Program-made: the position numbers and the translations under genes
Part shown: one piece after another, positions 33,012-46,538 of the stretch
How the letters are laid out: each line of letters starts with the position of its first letter
Numbering within the stretch: position 1 is the stretch's first letter
Origin: Cyanophora paradoxa
Lineage: Eukaryota; Glaucocystophyceae; Cyanophorales; Cyanophoraceae
Length of the DNA stretch: 64,000 nucleotides
Direction: 5' to 3'
NCBI GenBank assembly: GCA_004431415.1
Contig: QPMI01000258.1
Coordinates: 52,598-116,597, forward strand
The notes under the pieces: model-generated
Seen by the model: the letters and a program-made list of their open reading frames with translations, nothing else
Databases searched by the model: none
Told to the model about the DNA's origin: nothing

Positions 33012-34192
33012 CTACTCGTCGGGCCCCGGGGGCGGGGCGGAGCGGATGGAGGAGAGGAAGGCACGCTGGCGGCGGGCCATCTCCGCGAGCGTCTCCCCCC
33101 GAATCTCCCGCACGAAGGCCGGCGAGAGGAGCGAGAGCAGGTACAGCGCCCGCTCGTCCAGCCCCTCCCCCTGCCGGGACCCCCCTCGGAGGGGGAAGGG
33201 GGGGGGGAGGGTGCGGGGGTACGCGGACGTCGCGGGGGAGGTCCTCGCTGCTGCCGAAGACCTCGTCCTGCATGCTGCGGCGGACCGCCTCGAGGGCGCG
33301 CGGGAGGGCCGTCGCCGCCGCGCTCCACCAGCCGGGGGCGGCGCGCATGGCCTCGTTGAAGGCGGTGTGCTTCTCGAGGAGGCCCGGGGCGGCGGCGGCG
33401 CCCACGAAGGCGAGCTGGGCCTTGGAGCGGGCCGTGAACCACCCGAACGCCCCCTCGTCCCCCGCGAAGTACCTGCCGCCCCCCCGCCGCCCTCAGCGAC
33501 GACGCCGCTGGCATGGGCTGGGAGCGCGGTGCGTGTGAGCGCGCCTGGCGAGGCCCAGGGCGTGGAGGGCGATCGCGAGGACGCTCTCCTCGCCATGCGC
33601 GCCGCGGTCCGCCCCGAGGGCCCCGCACCCGAGGGCCTCCTCGGGCCTCCCGCACGGCACGCCGCACTCGCGCAGCACGCCCCGCGCCAGCTCGGCCCCC
33701 TGCTCCACCAGCGCCTCCGCCCGCCGCCTCGCCCCCTCCGACCCCGCGAGGCACGCCGGCCCGCCGCTCGCTGCCAGCGTCCGCGCCGCCAGCGCCCGGC
33801 ACTTCAGCTGGAACGGCTTCTGAGGGGCGCAGCGGTTAGCGCTGGCGCCAGCGGCTGCTCGCCGCGGCCGCGGCCGCTGTCCGGATCCGTCGCGCACGGG
33901 GGTTTCTTGTAGATCCCGCAGCTCGAGGAGCTTCTTGTAGATCCCGCAACTGGCCTCCAGGCTCCCCGTCTTCGCCAAGCACGTCGCCACCCGCAGCATC
34001 GCACCCGGCGCCTCTGCCCGCGCCGCGTCACAAATGGTACACACGGACGGCCGGCCCCGTACCGCTCGCGTCCTGCTCCGTCGCGGTTTTCAGGGCTTTC
34101 AGCATGCTTGGGACGAGGCTTTGGGCGCGCTGCGGGTCGCCTGATTCCTCCCATCGGAGGACCTGCTGTACAACAGACTCCAGACCTTCCAT
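33012..34192 (-). CDS. Unknown alpha-helical protein
   Basis: ATG 34192 gives MEGLESVVQQVLRWEESGDP, followed by SLVPSMLKALKTATEQDASG. Later exons read AMLRVATCLAKTGSLEASCG (about 33990), KPFQLKCRALAARTLA (about 33810), ARRRAEALVEQGAELARGVL (about 33720), SVLAIALHALGLAR (about 33570), FGWFTARSKAQLAFVGAAAA (about 33430), FNEAMRAAPGWWSAAATALP (about 33340) and ALYLLSLLSPAFVREIRGET (about 33140), ending GPDE at 33012. The spacing of helices is TPR- or solenoid-like. I do not recognise the family. It is tail-to-tail with the TPR gene and head-to-head with AlaRS. Exon junctions in the Pro-rich stretch around 33180-33230 are uncertain. Confidence 0.65.
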
Positions 34193-34505
34193 AGCTCGCC
34201 GCCTGCGCCGCCGATTAGACGCTTTAAAGGCGCTTTGGGTCATATTGCATCGAATGCGGGCTCCAAGGGCCAGCGGCCGCGCGGCGGGGGCCGGGCGAGC
34301 TAGCGACTTCGCGGTTCGCGAAGGGGCGCGGGGGACGGGGACCGACCTGATGCGCGCCTAATTCGATCCGTTTTCTCTGCGACGACGTACGCGCCCTGTA
34401 CGTACGTGCGCGACGACGACTCTTTCAAACCAATGCGCCGAAAGCCCTCCCCCCCCTTTCGTGGGTACGCAGTCGTCAAGATTCCAGGGCAGAGTGCTGC
34501 CTGAG
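34193..34505. promoter_or_regulatory. Head-to-head intergenic region, unknown helical gene / AlaRS
   Basis: About 310 bp between divergent start codons, including palindromic gtacgtac-type sequence near 34385-34405. Promoter role inferred from position. Confidence 0.35.
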
Positions 34506-37966
<3,461 letters not shown>

Positions 37967-39114
37967 GCGCTCCCGGCGCCTCCGCAGCCCCTGCACAGTC
38001 TTAGCTCACAGCTTCCCCCATTTGTTTTCTCTCGCGCACAATGGTAGGCCTGCACATGTGATCATGAGCCCGGCAGTAGTCCACACGCGCGCACGCGCCG
38101 TCCTTTAATCTAGCTATAGATCTCCTCCCCGGGTCCCTTCTCTCTTCCAAGTTTGTTATCTTTCGCGCGGCCCCGTGCTCGTCGCAAGGGCCCAGGCCTG
38201 CTCTGGCCTGGGGCCTTTCGGGGGCCGCGCCACAGTCTGGCGGACAGTATTCGCACCAGCAGTCTCGCCTGCTTCTGCGATGGTACGCCGCCGCACATCC
38301 CATTCACTGATTTCCTGACCAAAGGTTCTCGCCGCGGCGCGATCGGCCCTCAGGGCCTTTTGGCGGGAGGCATGCGAGGGGGGCATGCCGCGATGCAACG
38401 GTGGTCCGACGGTTACTCAGGCCTAGATCTACTGGGCTAGACTCTGAGTCTTTGAGACATCGACTCTCAGAGTCTGATCATGAGATGTCTCGGATGATGA
38501 GATCTGCGAGGCTCCACTGGGCCCCAGGGCCACTAGCCAAGCGCGCGGGCCGGGGGGCCCGGGGCCTCAGCGGCCTGGCCATGGGGATCCGATGCTCCGG
38601 AGTTGAGGGTCACCGGGTGCTAGCAATGGCATGGCCTGCCACAGGCCGCGGCCAGCTGCAGGCTGCCCCGCCGCCGCCCTCATCATGAGACTAGTACTCC
38701 GAGAGCTTCAAGCTTCTTCAGAGGGGCGAGCTCCTTCAAAACTCGAGGCTCCAGGCTCGCTGGAAGTTTATTTGCAGGTTGCCATAACTCAGTAACTTTG
38801 ATGCTCTCCGAAGTCTGAAGACTCACGGAGTCTAGCATCAACGGGCGGGGGGCAAGGGGGGTGACGCTTCCAAGGTCCGAGGGGAGAGCCCGGCCGGGCT
38901 TATCGCAGGCAAATGCGTGCGACAAACCTGCGGGGGAGCCTCAGCACTCACCGAGGGTGGCGCGGGGCCGGGCGCGCGCACGGGCCAGCCACGGCCATCT
39001 TGCGAGCGTGCCAGACGACTATTCCGCGCGCCGAGCGCAAGCAGCGGAGGGGAGAGTGCTCGACGGCGCGCTGCACGTTTCTCCAGGAGGCGCGAGGCGC
39101 GAGCGGGCCGCGCC
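37967..39114. other. 1.15-kb tail-to-tail intergenic region with inverted repeats
   Basis: No supported gene. Around 38430-38500 there are nested inverted repeats, including AGACTCTGAG with CTCAGAGTCT and GAGACATC with GATGTCTC. Around 38690-38830 related purine/pyrimidine words (CTCCGAGAGC, TCCGAAGTCTGAAGACTC) recur. The minus strand there reads LPASLEPRVLKELAPLKKLE, which is leucine-rich and could be a relic coding repeat. The segment is AT-richer than its surroundings and may be an old mobile-element remnant. Confidence 0.5.
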
Positions 39115-40816
39115 TCAGCGACCCCGCGCGGCGGCGCCGGCGGCCCCGCCGCGGGCGGCGCGGAGGCGGGCGCGGAGGGCGGCCTTGTGCTGCTCGATGG
39201 CCGCCTCCTGCGCCTCCACCTCCGCCCCCGCCGCCGCCGGAGCCTCGGCAGCCGCCGGTGAAGGCCCCGCCGCTTTTCCCGCCTCCGCGCCCGGGGCAGG
39301 CCCCTCGGCGGAGGCGGTCGCTTCAAGCTGCGCTGCAGCCGCCGGATGAGGCTCGGCCGCGGGGGCCGGCTGTGGTCCCGGCTGATCCGGCGGCGCCGGC
39401 CCGGGCTCCGGCTCCGCCCCCTTCTCCGCCTCCTCCTCATCGTCCCGGATGCGGGGGTTGTAGTAGAGGATCTCCGCGGCCGCCCCCCCCTCGTCGTCCC
39501 CACCGGCAGCGCCCGCGCATCCCGCCACCTCGCCGGAGGCCGCTCCCTCGGCGGCCGCGGCGCCGGCTCCGGGCCTCCACGCGGCCACCCAGTCCGCCGG
39601 CTGCGGCGGGGCCGGCGCTGGAGCGCTCCTCTGCGGCCCCGGCCCGCCGCGGCCGCGCGGGGGCCGCGGCCGCGGCCGCTGCGCTGGAGGGGGATCGGCG
39701 GGGGCGGGGCGGGGGCGGCGCGGGGCGGGGCGGCGGGAGAGCGGACGGGGGCGAGCTCGTCGTGGAACTCGCGGCGGGAGGCGCTGCGGGGCCCGTCGTT
39801 GAAGACCCGCCCGAAGCTCGGCAGCCACCCGTCGTCCTCCTCCTCCGCCGCCCCCGCCTTCCGCTTCGCCCCGATCGAGGCTGCCCGCTGCCGTCAGCCG
39901 TGCGCACACCTTCCGAAACCTCGAGGGGCGCGCCTTCGGGAGGGGCGGCCGGGGCGGGGGCCGGAAGCGCGCTGGGCGCCTCGTCCTCGTCGTCATCGAG
40001 CATCCAGGGGGGGATCGCTCCCGTGTGGACGTTCCCCTCCCGCGGCGCGCTCGCTCCTGTCGCAAACTGAGCAGAGGCCGGGCCCCCAGCCGCGCACAGC
40101 GCGCACCGGAGGTCGCGGCGCGTCGCTCCACCCTCGAAGATGAAGCTTCTGCGGCACCACGTTGGGCGAGAGAGCGCAGGAGGGTCACACGGAGTGCCGG
40201 CGCACGCGTATAGTCCGCGGCGGGCTCGCTCGGCGCGGCGGCCTGCAGCGCCCCGGCCGCCGCCACGGCCTCAGGATCCTGCTCCAGGAGCCCTTCATCG
40301 CCGATCCTCGATACGAACTGGGCGGCGGCCGATCGGTGCGGGCCCCGCGCGCGCGCTCCGCAGGATGCCGGCGTCGGACCTCGTCGAACGCGGCCTTCTG
40401 AAGGTAGAATTTCTCTCGCAGGTCCTTCGGCGCATTTTGCTCCCGCCAGAAATCCCACACGCGCCGGTTGTGCTCCCAGCTCGCGAGGTGCTGGATATGG
40501 CGCACGCTGAAAGCAGGGGCGGTCAGAGGACCCCACAGCGCGCGGGCGGGAGACGCTCCGCGCGAGCGCACCAATGGAAACGGCTTGGGCCGTCCTTTAC
40601 CTCCACTTCGCAGAAGCGGCACCAGAATGGCGACGCCTCCTTCGCGCTCGCGTCCTTCGCGGCGGGCGTCGAGAGGAAGAAGCGGATGTCGTCGATGCGG
40701 CGGAGGTCATTCTGCAGGACCTTGGCGAGCTTCTGCTGGTGCTTCTTGCTGTAAACGTGCCGCTTGCCCTCCTCGTGGTTGCGCCGACAGACAGTGCAGA
40801 GCTGGTACGCGGGCAT
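39115..40816 (-). CDS. CENATAC: CENATAC (CCDC84) homologue
   Basis: Zinc-finger protein which in animals is a minor-spliceosome component needed for A-AN introns; plant homologues are also known. ATG 40816 gives MPAYQLCTVCRRNHEEGKRH followed by VYSKKHQQKLAKVL, the N-terminal C2H2-like finger, and SPFWCRFCEVEV (about 40630), the second CxxC. HIQHLASWEHNRRVWDFWRE then gives HLAS.EH...FW, the family hallmark (about 40490). Further hallmarks are NVHTGAIPPWMLDDDEDEAP (about 40030-39970) and WLPSFGRVFNDGPRSASRRE (about 39820). The C terminus is an Ala/Pro/Glu-rich extension ending at 39115 with the helix EAQEAAIEQHKAALRARLRA. Five or six introns. It is divergent from the WW gene, with 212 bp between starts. 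Confidence 0.9.
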
Positions 40817-41028
40817 ACGCCCGCTACACAAGGGACGCGTACGCCTTAGCTACAAGCGAAACACGCGCGCAAAAGAGCGCGATCTACTGGTTGGTCCGCA
40901 TGAGTGGAGAGTCGACTGTACCCGCCCTGTCCGCGAAATTCGGCGAAAACCAGCCGCAAACAGAGCTAGGCCGCGCGGCGATGGTGCGCATGCTTGCACA
41001 GTGTAAACTATGACGTGACGCTCGCCTG

Positions 41029-43036
41029 ATGTTCGGGCGCAAGAAGTCGGTGCGCAGCGGATGTTGCCGACGCCGTAATCTGGATAAGCGCTGCTGCTTC
41101 CTTAGCTATTTAACTAGCGCGCGTATATGCTTTAAAGAGACAGCGAGATGCACTGCAGGGCAGCGCGCCCATAGCGTTGCAGTGCTCCGATCAAGTCGCT
41201 GACCTCTGGCACAGAACGACGGATCCGTTGGCGGCTCCTCGTCGCAGAAAAGCTCTTCCTCTGGTGCCAAAGCGCTCGGGGAGGGCAAGGCGGAGCACGC
41301 CGGCTCGCGCAGGAGCTCGAGCGACGAGGCGGCGGCAGAGGAGAACGGGCTGCGCCTGCTCGGGGACGCGGACCACCAGGACTCGGCGCGCGCGGTTGCG
41401 CATGGCGGGGCGCCCACGGCCACGGAGATCGCGCAGTACGGCATCTACCTCGGACTCAAGTACCCGGAGGACGCCTCGCTCGTTTGGATCGCAGAGCAGG
41501 CGATCCTCGCCCCGCTGCCCGGTCCGCCCTTCCCTCCAGCGCTCGCGCTCGCACCCGTCTGCAGGGTCCGGGCGCCTGAGACATGCGTGGCGCGCAGAGG
41601 GCTGGAGCGAGCACGTCGGGCCGCACGGGCAGATCTTCTACTACCACGAGAAGACGGACACGAGCCAGGCGGAGCACCCCGCCGACGATGTCTTCCGGTG
41701 CGGGGCCGGGCCAGGGCCACCGCGAGGCGGAGAGAGGCGCCTCACGTGCACGGGGCGGGGCGCGCAGAGCCATGATCCGCGAGCTTCGGGAGAAGCGGGC
41801 GGAGAAGGCGCGGCAGCAGCGGGCGCTGGAGGAGGCGCGCGCCGCGGAGCGCAGGACGGCCCTCGTCGCCTCCCTGCGCGCCGGCGCCTCGCCCCCGACC
41901 TCGCCCTCCCACGCCGGCCCCTCCCGCTCCCCTTCCTCGCCGGCCCCGGCGGCCCCCGCCGCCGCGAAGGTCTGCACGCCGGACGAGGTGCGCGCGGGCC
42001 GGCGCGGATGCAGGCTGTCATCGGAGCTGGAAGAAGGGCTGAGGCGGGGGCAGGTGCGGGACATGGCGGGGTTCCTGGGGATCGACGTGGAGCGGGAGGC
42101 GCACCTGCTCTGGATCGCCCGCGACACCCTCCTCGCCGCCCTGCCCGCCCCCTGGAGCGAGCTCGAGGCCCGCCCCCCCGCCCCCGCACGCCCCGCCCGC
42201 ACCCCACGCCCCGCCTCACGGCGCGGCGCAGGACGAGCAGGGGTGCCCGTACTACCACAACGCGCTGACGGGGGCGACGACGCGGCAGCACCCGCTCGAC
42301 GCCCCCACGCGCGGCAAGCTCCGCCGCGTGCGCGAGCTGCTGGCGGCCCGGGGCCTGCCGCAGCCCGGGGACGAGGACCACGCCCGCCTCGTGCGCTACA
42401 TCGCCGCCTCCCCGGCCCTCGACCTCTCGGTTCGTTCGCGCGCGCATCGCGGGACGGCCCCGGGTCGCCCGCCCTCGCCTGAGATCGCGCGTGGCGCAGG
42501 TGCCGGGGCGGCGGGGGCGCCGCGGCGCGTCTGGTGGGACTTCCTGAGGGAGGTGCCCCTGGAGGGGGAGCCCGACGGCCCCGCCCGCCTGCGCGCCGCC
42601 TCCCGCATTGCCGCCGCCTACCGCGCGGCCCGCGCCCGCCGCGCGCACGGGGCGGTCCTGCGGGGTCGGCGGGCGGCGCGGGCGGCCGGCGCGCTGCCGC
42701 CGCTGGTGTCCCTCGACGTGGCGTACGAGCGCTTCCGGCGGGGGCGGGAGGCGGGGCGGGGGGCGGCGGCGGGGCCGGGGCGCGAGGCCGGCGGCGTGCA
42801 CTACGACGCCGTCGTACCCTTCTACTTCGACCTGCCGGCGCCCTCAGGACCGGGGCCGGGGCCGGGGCCGGGGCACCTCCCCCCGCGCCCCCTCGGCCCG
42901 CCCCCTTCCAACGACACCCGCTTCTGGGCAACCAAGGCGTGCCCCCGCACATGCGCCCTTTCGCCCAGCGTTCTTGACGTGACATCCGCGCGCGCAGCTC
43001 CTGAACGATTTCAAGCGGCAGACCTCCATCTCCTAG
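41029..43036 (+). CDS. Double WW-module protein, CEP164-type
   Basis: ATG 41029 (MFGRKKS) is joined by a cag acceptor to NDGSVGGSSSQKSSSSGAKA. Two copies of a CEP164-like module follow. Module 1 reads EIAQYGIYLGLKYPEDASLV-WIAEQAILAPLPEGW (about 41430-41600) and then HGQIFYYHEKTDTSQAEHP (about 41625). Module 2 reads DMAGFLGIDVEREAHLLWIA (about 42060), ALPAPWSELEDEQGCPYYHN and ALTGATTRQHPLD (about 42260). In both, the second WW tryptophan is replaced (Ala, Gln). A Lys/Arg/Glu-rich helix lies between them. The C-terminal region (RVWWDFLREVPLEG, VHYDAVVPFYFDLP) ends FWATKLLNDFKRQTSIS, stop 43034-43036. Introns after SELE and WATK use GC donors. CEP164 proteins act at ciliary transition fibres; this role is only suggested here. 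Confidence 0.8.
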
Positions 43037-43365
43037 CTCGAGCTCGGGCGCCGGCCCGAGTTATTTATTCGCCCCCTTGCTGTACACTATTCAATTTGCT
43101 TATTCGGATGCTATTGCTCGTTTCGCGGTTCATCGATCCATTGATCAGTCGGCGACTTGCTCGCGAGTGCAGAGCTAGAGCGATGCTGAAATAGCCGGGG
43201 TGGTTCAACGTATTGCACAAGTGGCCGCGGCTTGGGGCGCGGCCGGAGGGGTCGGGGCGGGCAGCGGACTGAGGGCCCGGGTGGGTGCGGGGCGGGGGCG
43301 GGGCGGGGGAGGGTGTGGGGCGGGCGGGGCGGGCGGGGGGGCGGGGCGGGCGGGGGGAGGGGCGC
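43037..43365. other. Tail-to-tail intergenic region
   Basis: About 330 bp between the WW gene and the DRP1-like dynamin. The first half is AT-rich; the second half is a strongly G-rich run (43240-43365) that would be the 3' region of the dynamin transcript. No gene is supported. Confidence 0.4.
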
Positions 43366-46324
43366 CTAGGCCTGGGCGACGTCGTCGAGGACCTTCTTGG
43401 CGCGGGTGAGGAGCTCGACGGACTTGGCGAGGCGCTTGCGCTGCTCCCCGATGGTGCCCTCCTCCTGCAGCAGGTCCCCGAACATGGTGTCCTTGAAGAG
43501 GGTGCTGATGAGGCGCTGCTCCAGCAGGTCCTTCACCTTGTTCACCATGAAGCACATGATCGCCTTGGGCACGCCGTCGATGATGTTCGAGCGCACGATG
43601 TTGAAGTACGTCTCCAGCAGCATCCGCGTCATCTCCAGCTCGATCTGCTCCTTCTTCGTCGCGTCGTCCAGCAGCGTCAGCTTCGTCGGCACGTTCGGCA
43701 GCACGTGCTCGTCGTCGTCGTCGGCCCGCTGCGGGCGCTGCTGCGTGCGCCCCGAGAGGCGCGGCGGCTCCTTCCCCTTCTTGTCCTTCTCCCAGAACTT
43801 CCAGTCGTCCTTGTCCTTGTCCGCGCGGCGCGGGTTCGGGCTGATGTCGCGCTCCAGCCGCTTCGCCTCCTCCGCCATCGTCTGCCCCCGCCCGTCAGGC
43901 CCTGCCCGAGGCCGGCGCGGCGCCGCGCGACCAAGCGGCGCACGTCCACGAGCGAGTGGAACTTGTCGCGCACGCTGTCCTTCGCCATGCTGAAGTCCGG
44001 GTGGTCCGTGTTCACGAACCCGAGCTCCTGCGCCGCCCCGGCGTCGGCGCGGCGCGGGGCGGGGCGGGGCGGGGCCGGGGCGGACGATGTTGATGAGGTC
44101 GTCGACGACGTCCTTGGTGGGGGTCTGGGACTCGCGGAGGAGCTCGTTGGCGATCTGGGTGACGCGCATCTTGAGGTTCGGGAAGCGGTCGAGCTCGGGC
44201 GAGTCGATCGACATCAGCAGGCGCCGCAGCTCGTTGTACACGAGGTCCACGCACTCCTGCGACGGCTGCTCCAGCAGCCTCACCTGCTTCTGCGAGATCT
44301 GCCCGCCCCGGGCGTCAGCGCGAGGCGGCAGAGGCGGGGGCGGCGGGGGGCGGGCCTGGATGAAGGGCTCCTCGGGGACGAAGAGGGGGGCGGAGGTGGC
44401 GCCCATGACGTTGCGGATGCAGGTGCGGATCTGGATGTCCGTGAGGCCCTCCAGCGCGTCCAGCCGCCGCACGGTGCTTGCGAAGATGTCGTTGAAGACG
44501 TACATGATCCGCGCCCCCCCGTACCTGCCCCGCCCCCTCAGGCCCATCCGGCCCGCGGAGCCGGGGGCGGGGGCGGGCGGACAGCTCGTCGATGGGGATG
44601 TCGAGCATGGTGCCATCGAGGGCATCGCGGAAGTCCTCGGCGTACGCGGAGAGGCACTGCAGCAGGATCGCGCCCTGCTCCGCCGGCGTGTTCGGGCCCT
44701 CCCCCAGCGCCTCCAGCTGCGTCTTGTACTCCTGCTGCATGTCGTTCACCTTGCGCTTGATCTCCGGCAGCGTGTTCTTGATGTGCTCCCCCAGCATCTG
44801 CCGCCGCCGCGCATCGGCGCCCTGGCGAGGAGCGGCGGGCGGGGCGGGCCGGGGCGGGCGGGGCACCCTGGAGAGCTTCTTGGCGAGCAGCTCGGTGCCG
44901 AGGGTGTGCGTGAGGTCCTTGTACACGGGGTGCGACATGAAGAAGGCCCGCTCCGCGTCCTTGGACGCCTGAATCGACTTCCGGCTGTTGATGTCCTGCT
45001 GGCTCCGGTTCACCACCCCGATGTACCCGCGCTTCAGGGGGATCACGCGGCCCGTCAAAATGTCTGCGCGCGGCGAGACAGGTCAGACGGCGCGGCGGGC
45101 GCGGTGTGTGTCGGGCCGCGGACCGGAGGCATCTGTGCCCTTGTCCATCAGATCCAGCTTCGTGATGACACCGACTGTCCGGTTGCCTGCAGCGAAGTCA
45201 GAGAGGAAGTCATGTGAGTACGATAACAAAGAGCAGACCATCAGGGTCCACCGCGCGCGCCAGCTGCAGCGCATCGGAATTTGCCAGATCGGTGTTGGCC
45301 GCTGTGACGGCCTGCGCGGCAAATCAGGGAGGAAAAAGAGGAGAGAAAGAAGCCACGCACAAGAATGATGGAGTTCGGGCGTGTGATGAACGAGAGCACC
45401 ATATCGCGAATGATTTGATCGATGTTCACGGGCTGGTCCCCTGGCAGAAGGCGTTAGCGTGTCTGACCGAATGCTGAGAGAAGAAAATACGAACCGACAG
45501 GCACTTTCGTGAGTCCGGGCAGATCGATGAGGGTCAGATTGACGACTGCGCAGGGGATCAATTCGACAACCGAAGGGAGGGATTGACATACACACCGTGA
45601 GGAGAATAGACACGAAGTGTGATAGGGTTCGGCGAGATGACCTGCCCGTGGCCGCAAATGCGATCCGTGTCGGCGATAATCTCTTCCCGGACAGCATCCC
45701 AGTTCGTGTACTGCTGCCCCGGTCTATGCTGGAACTCGGCGTATTCTGCAGGCGGAGTGAGCAATGCGCCAGCGGCGAGAATGTGAAGCGGCGGCGCGCC
45801 TTGTGTGCCTTGGGCGGTTTGGAACATCTGCAGGATACAGGGGCGACGAGTAACCAGCCCAGAGCCTCTGCAATGAGAGGACGCATGATTAAACTGCGGA
45901 ATGCACAACGTGGCCAGCGCGCAAACCGTGGCAAGAAATCGCGGCCTGCGTTTCGCCGTCAACAGTGCGAGCATGCGCGGCACGAGTGGCGGGGCACACC
46001 GACGAAGTTCTCCAGCACGGAGGATTTGCCCGACGACTGCCCGCCGACGACCGCTGCAAGTATACAATCAGACAGCCGAAGGCGCAGCCTCGGCAGCGGG
46101 GCCGCGGCCCACGCTCGAAACTCGAACGACATGCACAGAAGATGCTAGCAAGCTGGAAACGCACCGATTTGCGGAAGGTCGATGAGTTCATTCGGAGCCA
46201 TGCCCACTTGAGACAAGACATCCTTCGCGCGGCAGTCAAACACGGCCGCTGCATGAGAAAACACGCAAGATTAGCACACCTGAAGCCTGTTGACGAGCTG
46301 GATGAGGTCGTCGAGCTGCGCCAT
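43366..46324 (-). CDS. Dynamin-related GTPase, DRP1-like
   Basis: Large GTPase that assembles on membranes and drives scission or division. ATG 46324 gives MAQLDDLIQLVNRLQ, spliced to DVLSQVGMAPNELIDLPQIA. The G domain has VVGGQSSGKSSVLENFVG (G1), [16 protein letters not shown] (G2), [16 protein letters not shown] (G3, about 45500) and VGVITKLDLMDKGTDA (G4, about 45150). The stalk includes GYIGVVNRSQQDIN, TLPEIKRKVNDMQQEYK and QECVDLVYNELRRLL. A charged linker (KDKDDWKFWEKDKKGKEPP) precedes the GED, YFNIVRSNIIDGVPKAIMCF to RAKKVLDDVAQA, stop 43366-43368. There is no PH domain and no Pro-rich tail, so it matches the DRP1/DNM1 class. About 14 introns, mixed GT and GC donors. It is head-to-head with the DRP2-like gene. 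Confidence 0.95.
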
Positions 46325-46538
46325 GGCGGCGGACTACGGAAGTGGTTCGCTGCCTGCGCGCTGCCGCCGGAGCTTCGCTGGTTCACGCGGCGAGCCCGTA
46401 CCTACGCCGCTTCGCCTGACACGGGCTACGTGGAGGCGGTCGGTCACCGGTACCTATGAATCGAACGACGTACCCCGAGCGAGTCCGGGTCCGAGCCGGG
46501 AGTCGGGTCTCTGTTGCGGCCCACAGTTCTTGGCCGCA
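46325..46538. promoter_or_regulatory. Shared intergenic region between two dynamin genes
   Basis: The start codons of the DRP1-like (-) and DRP2-like (+) genes are 214 bp apart, so one bidirectional promoter probably serves both. The sequence is less GC-rich than the coding DNA; no TATA motif is clear. Confidence 0.45.
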
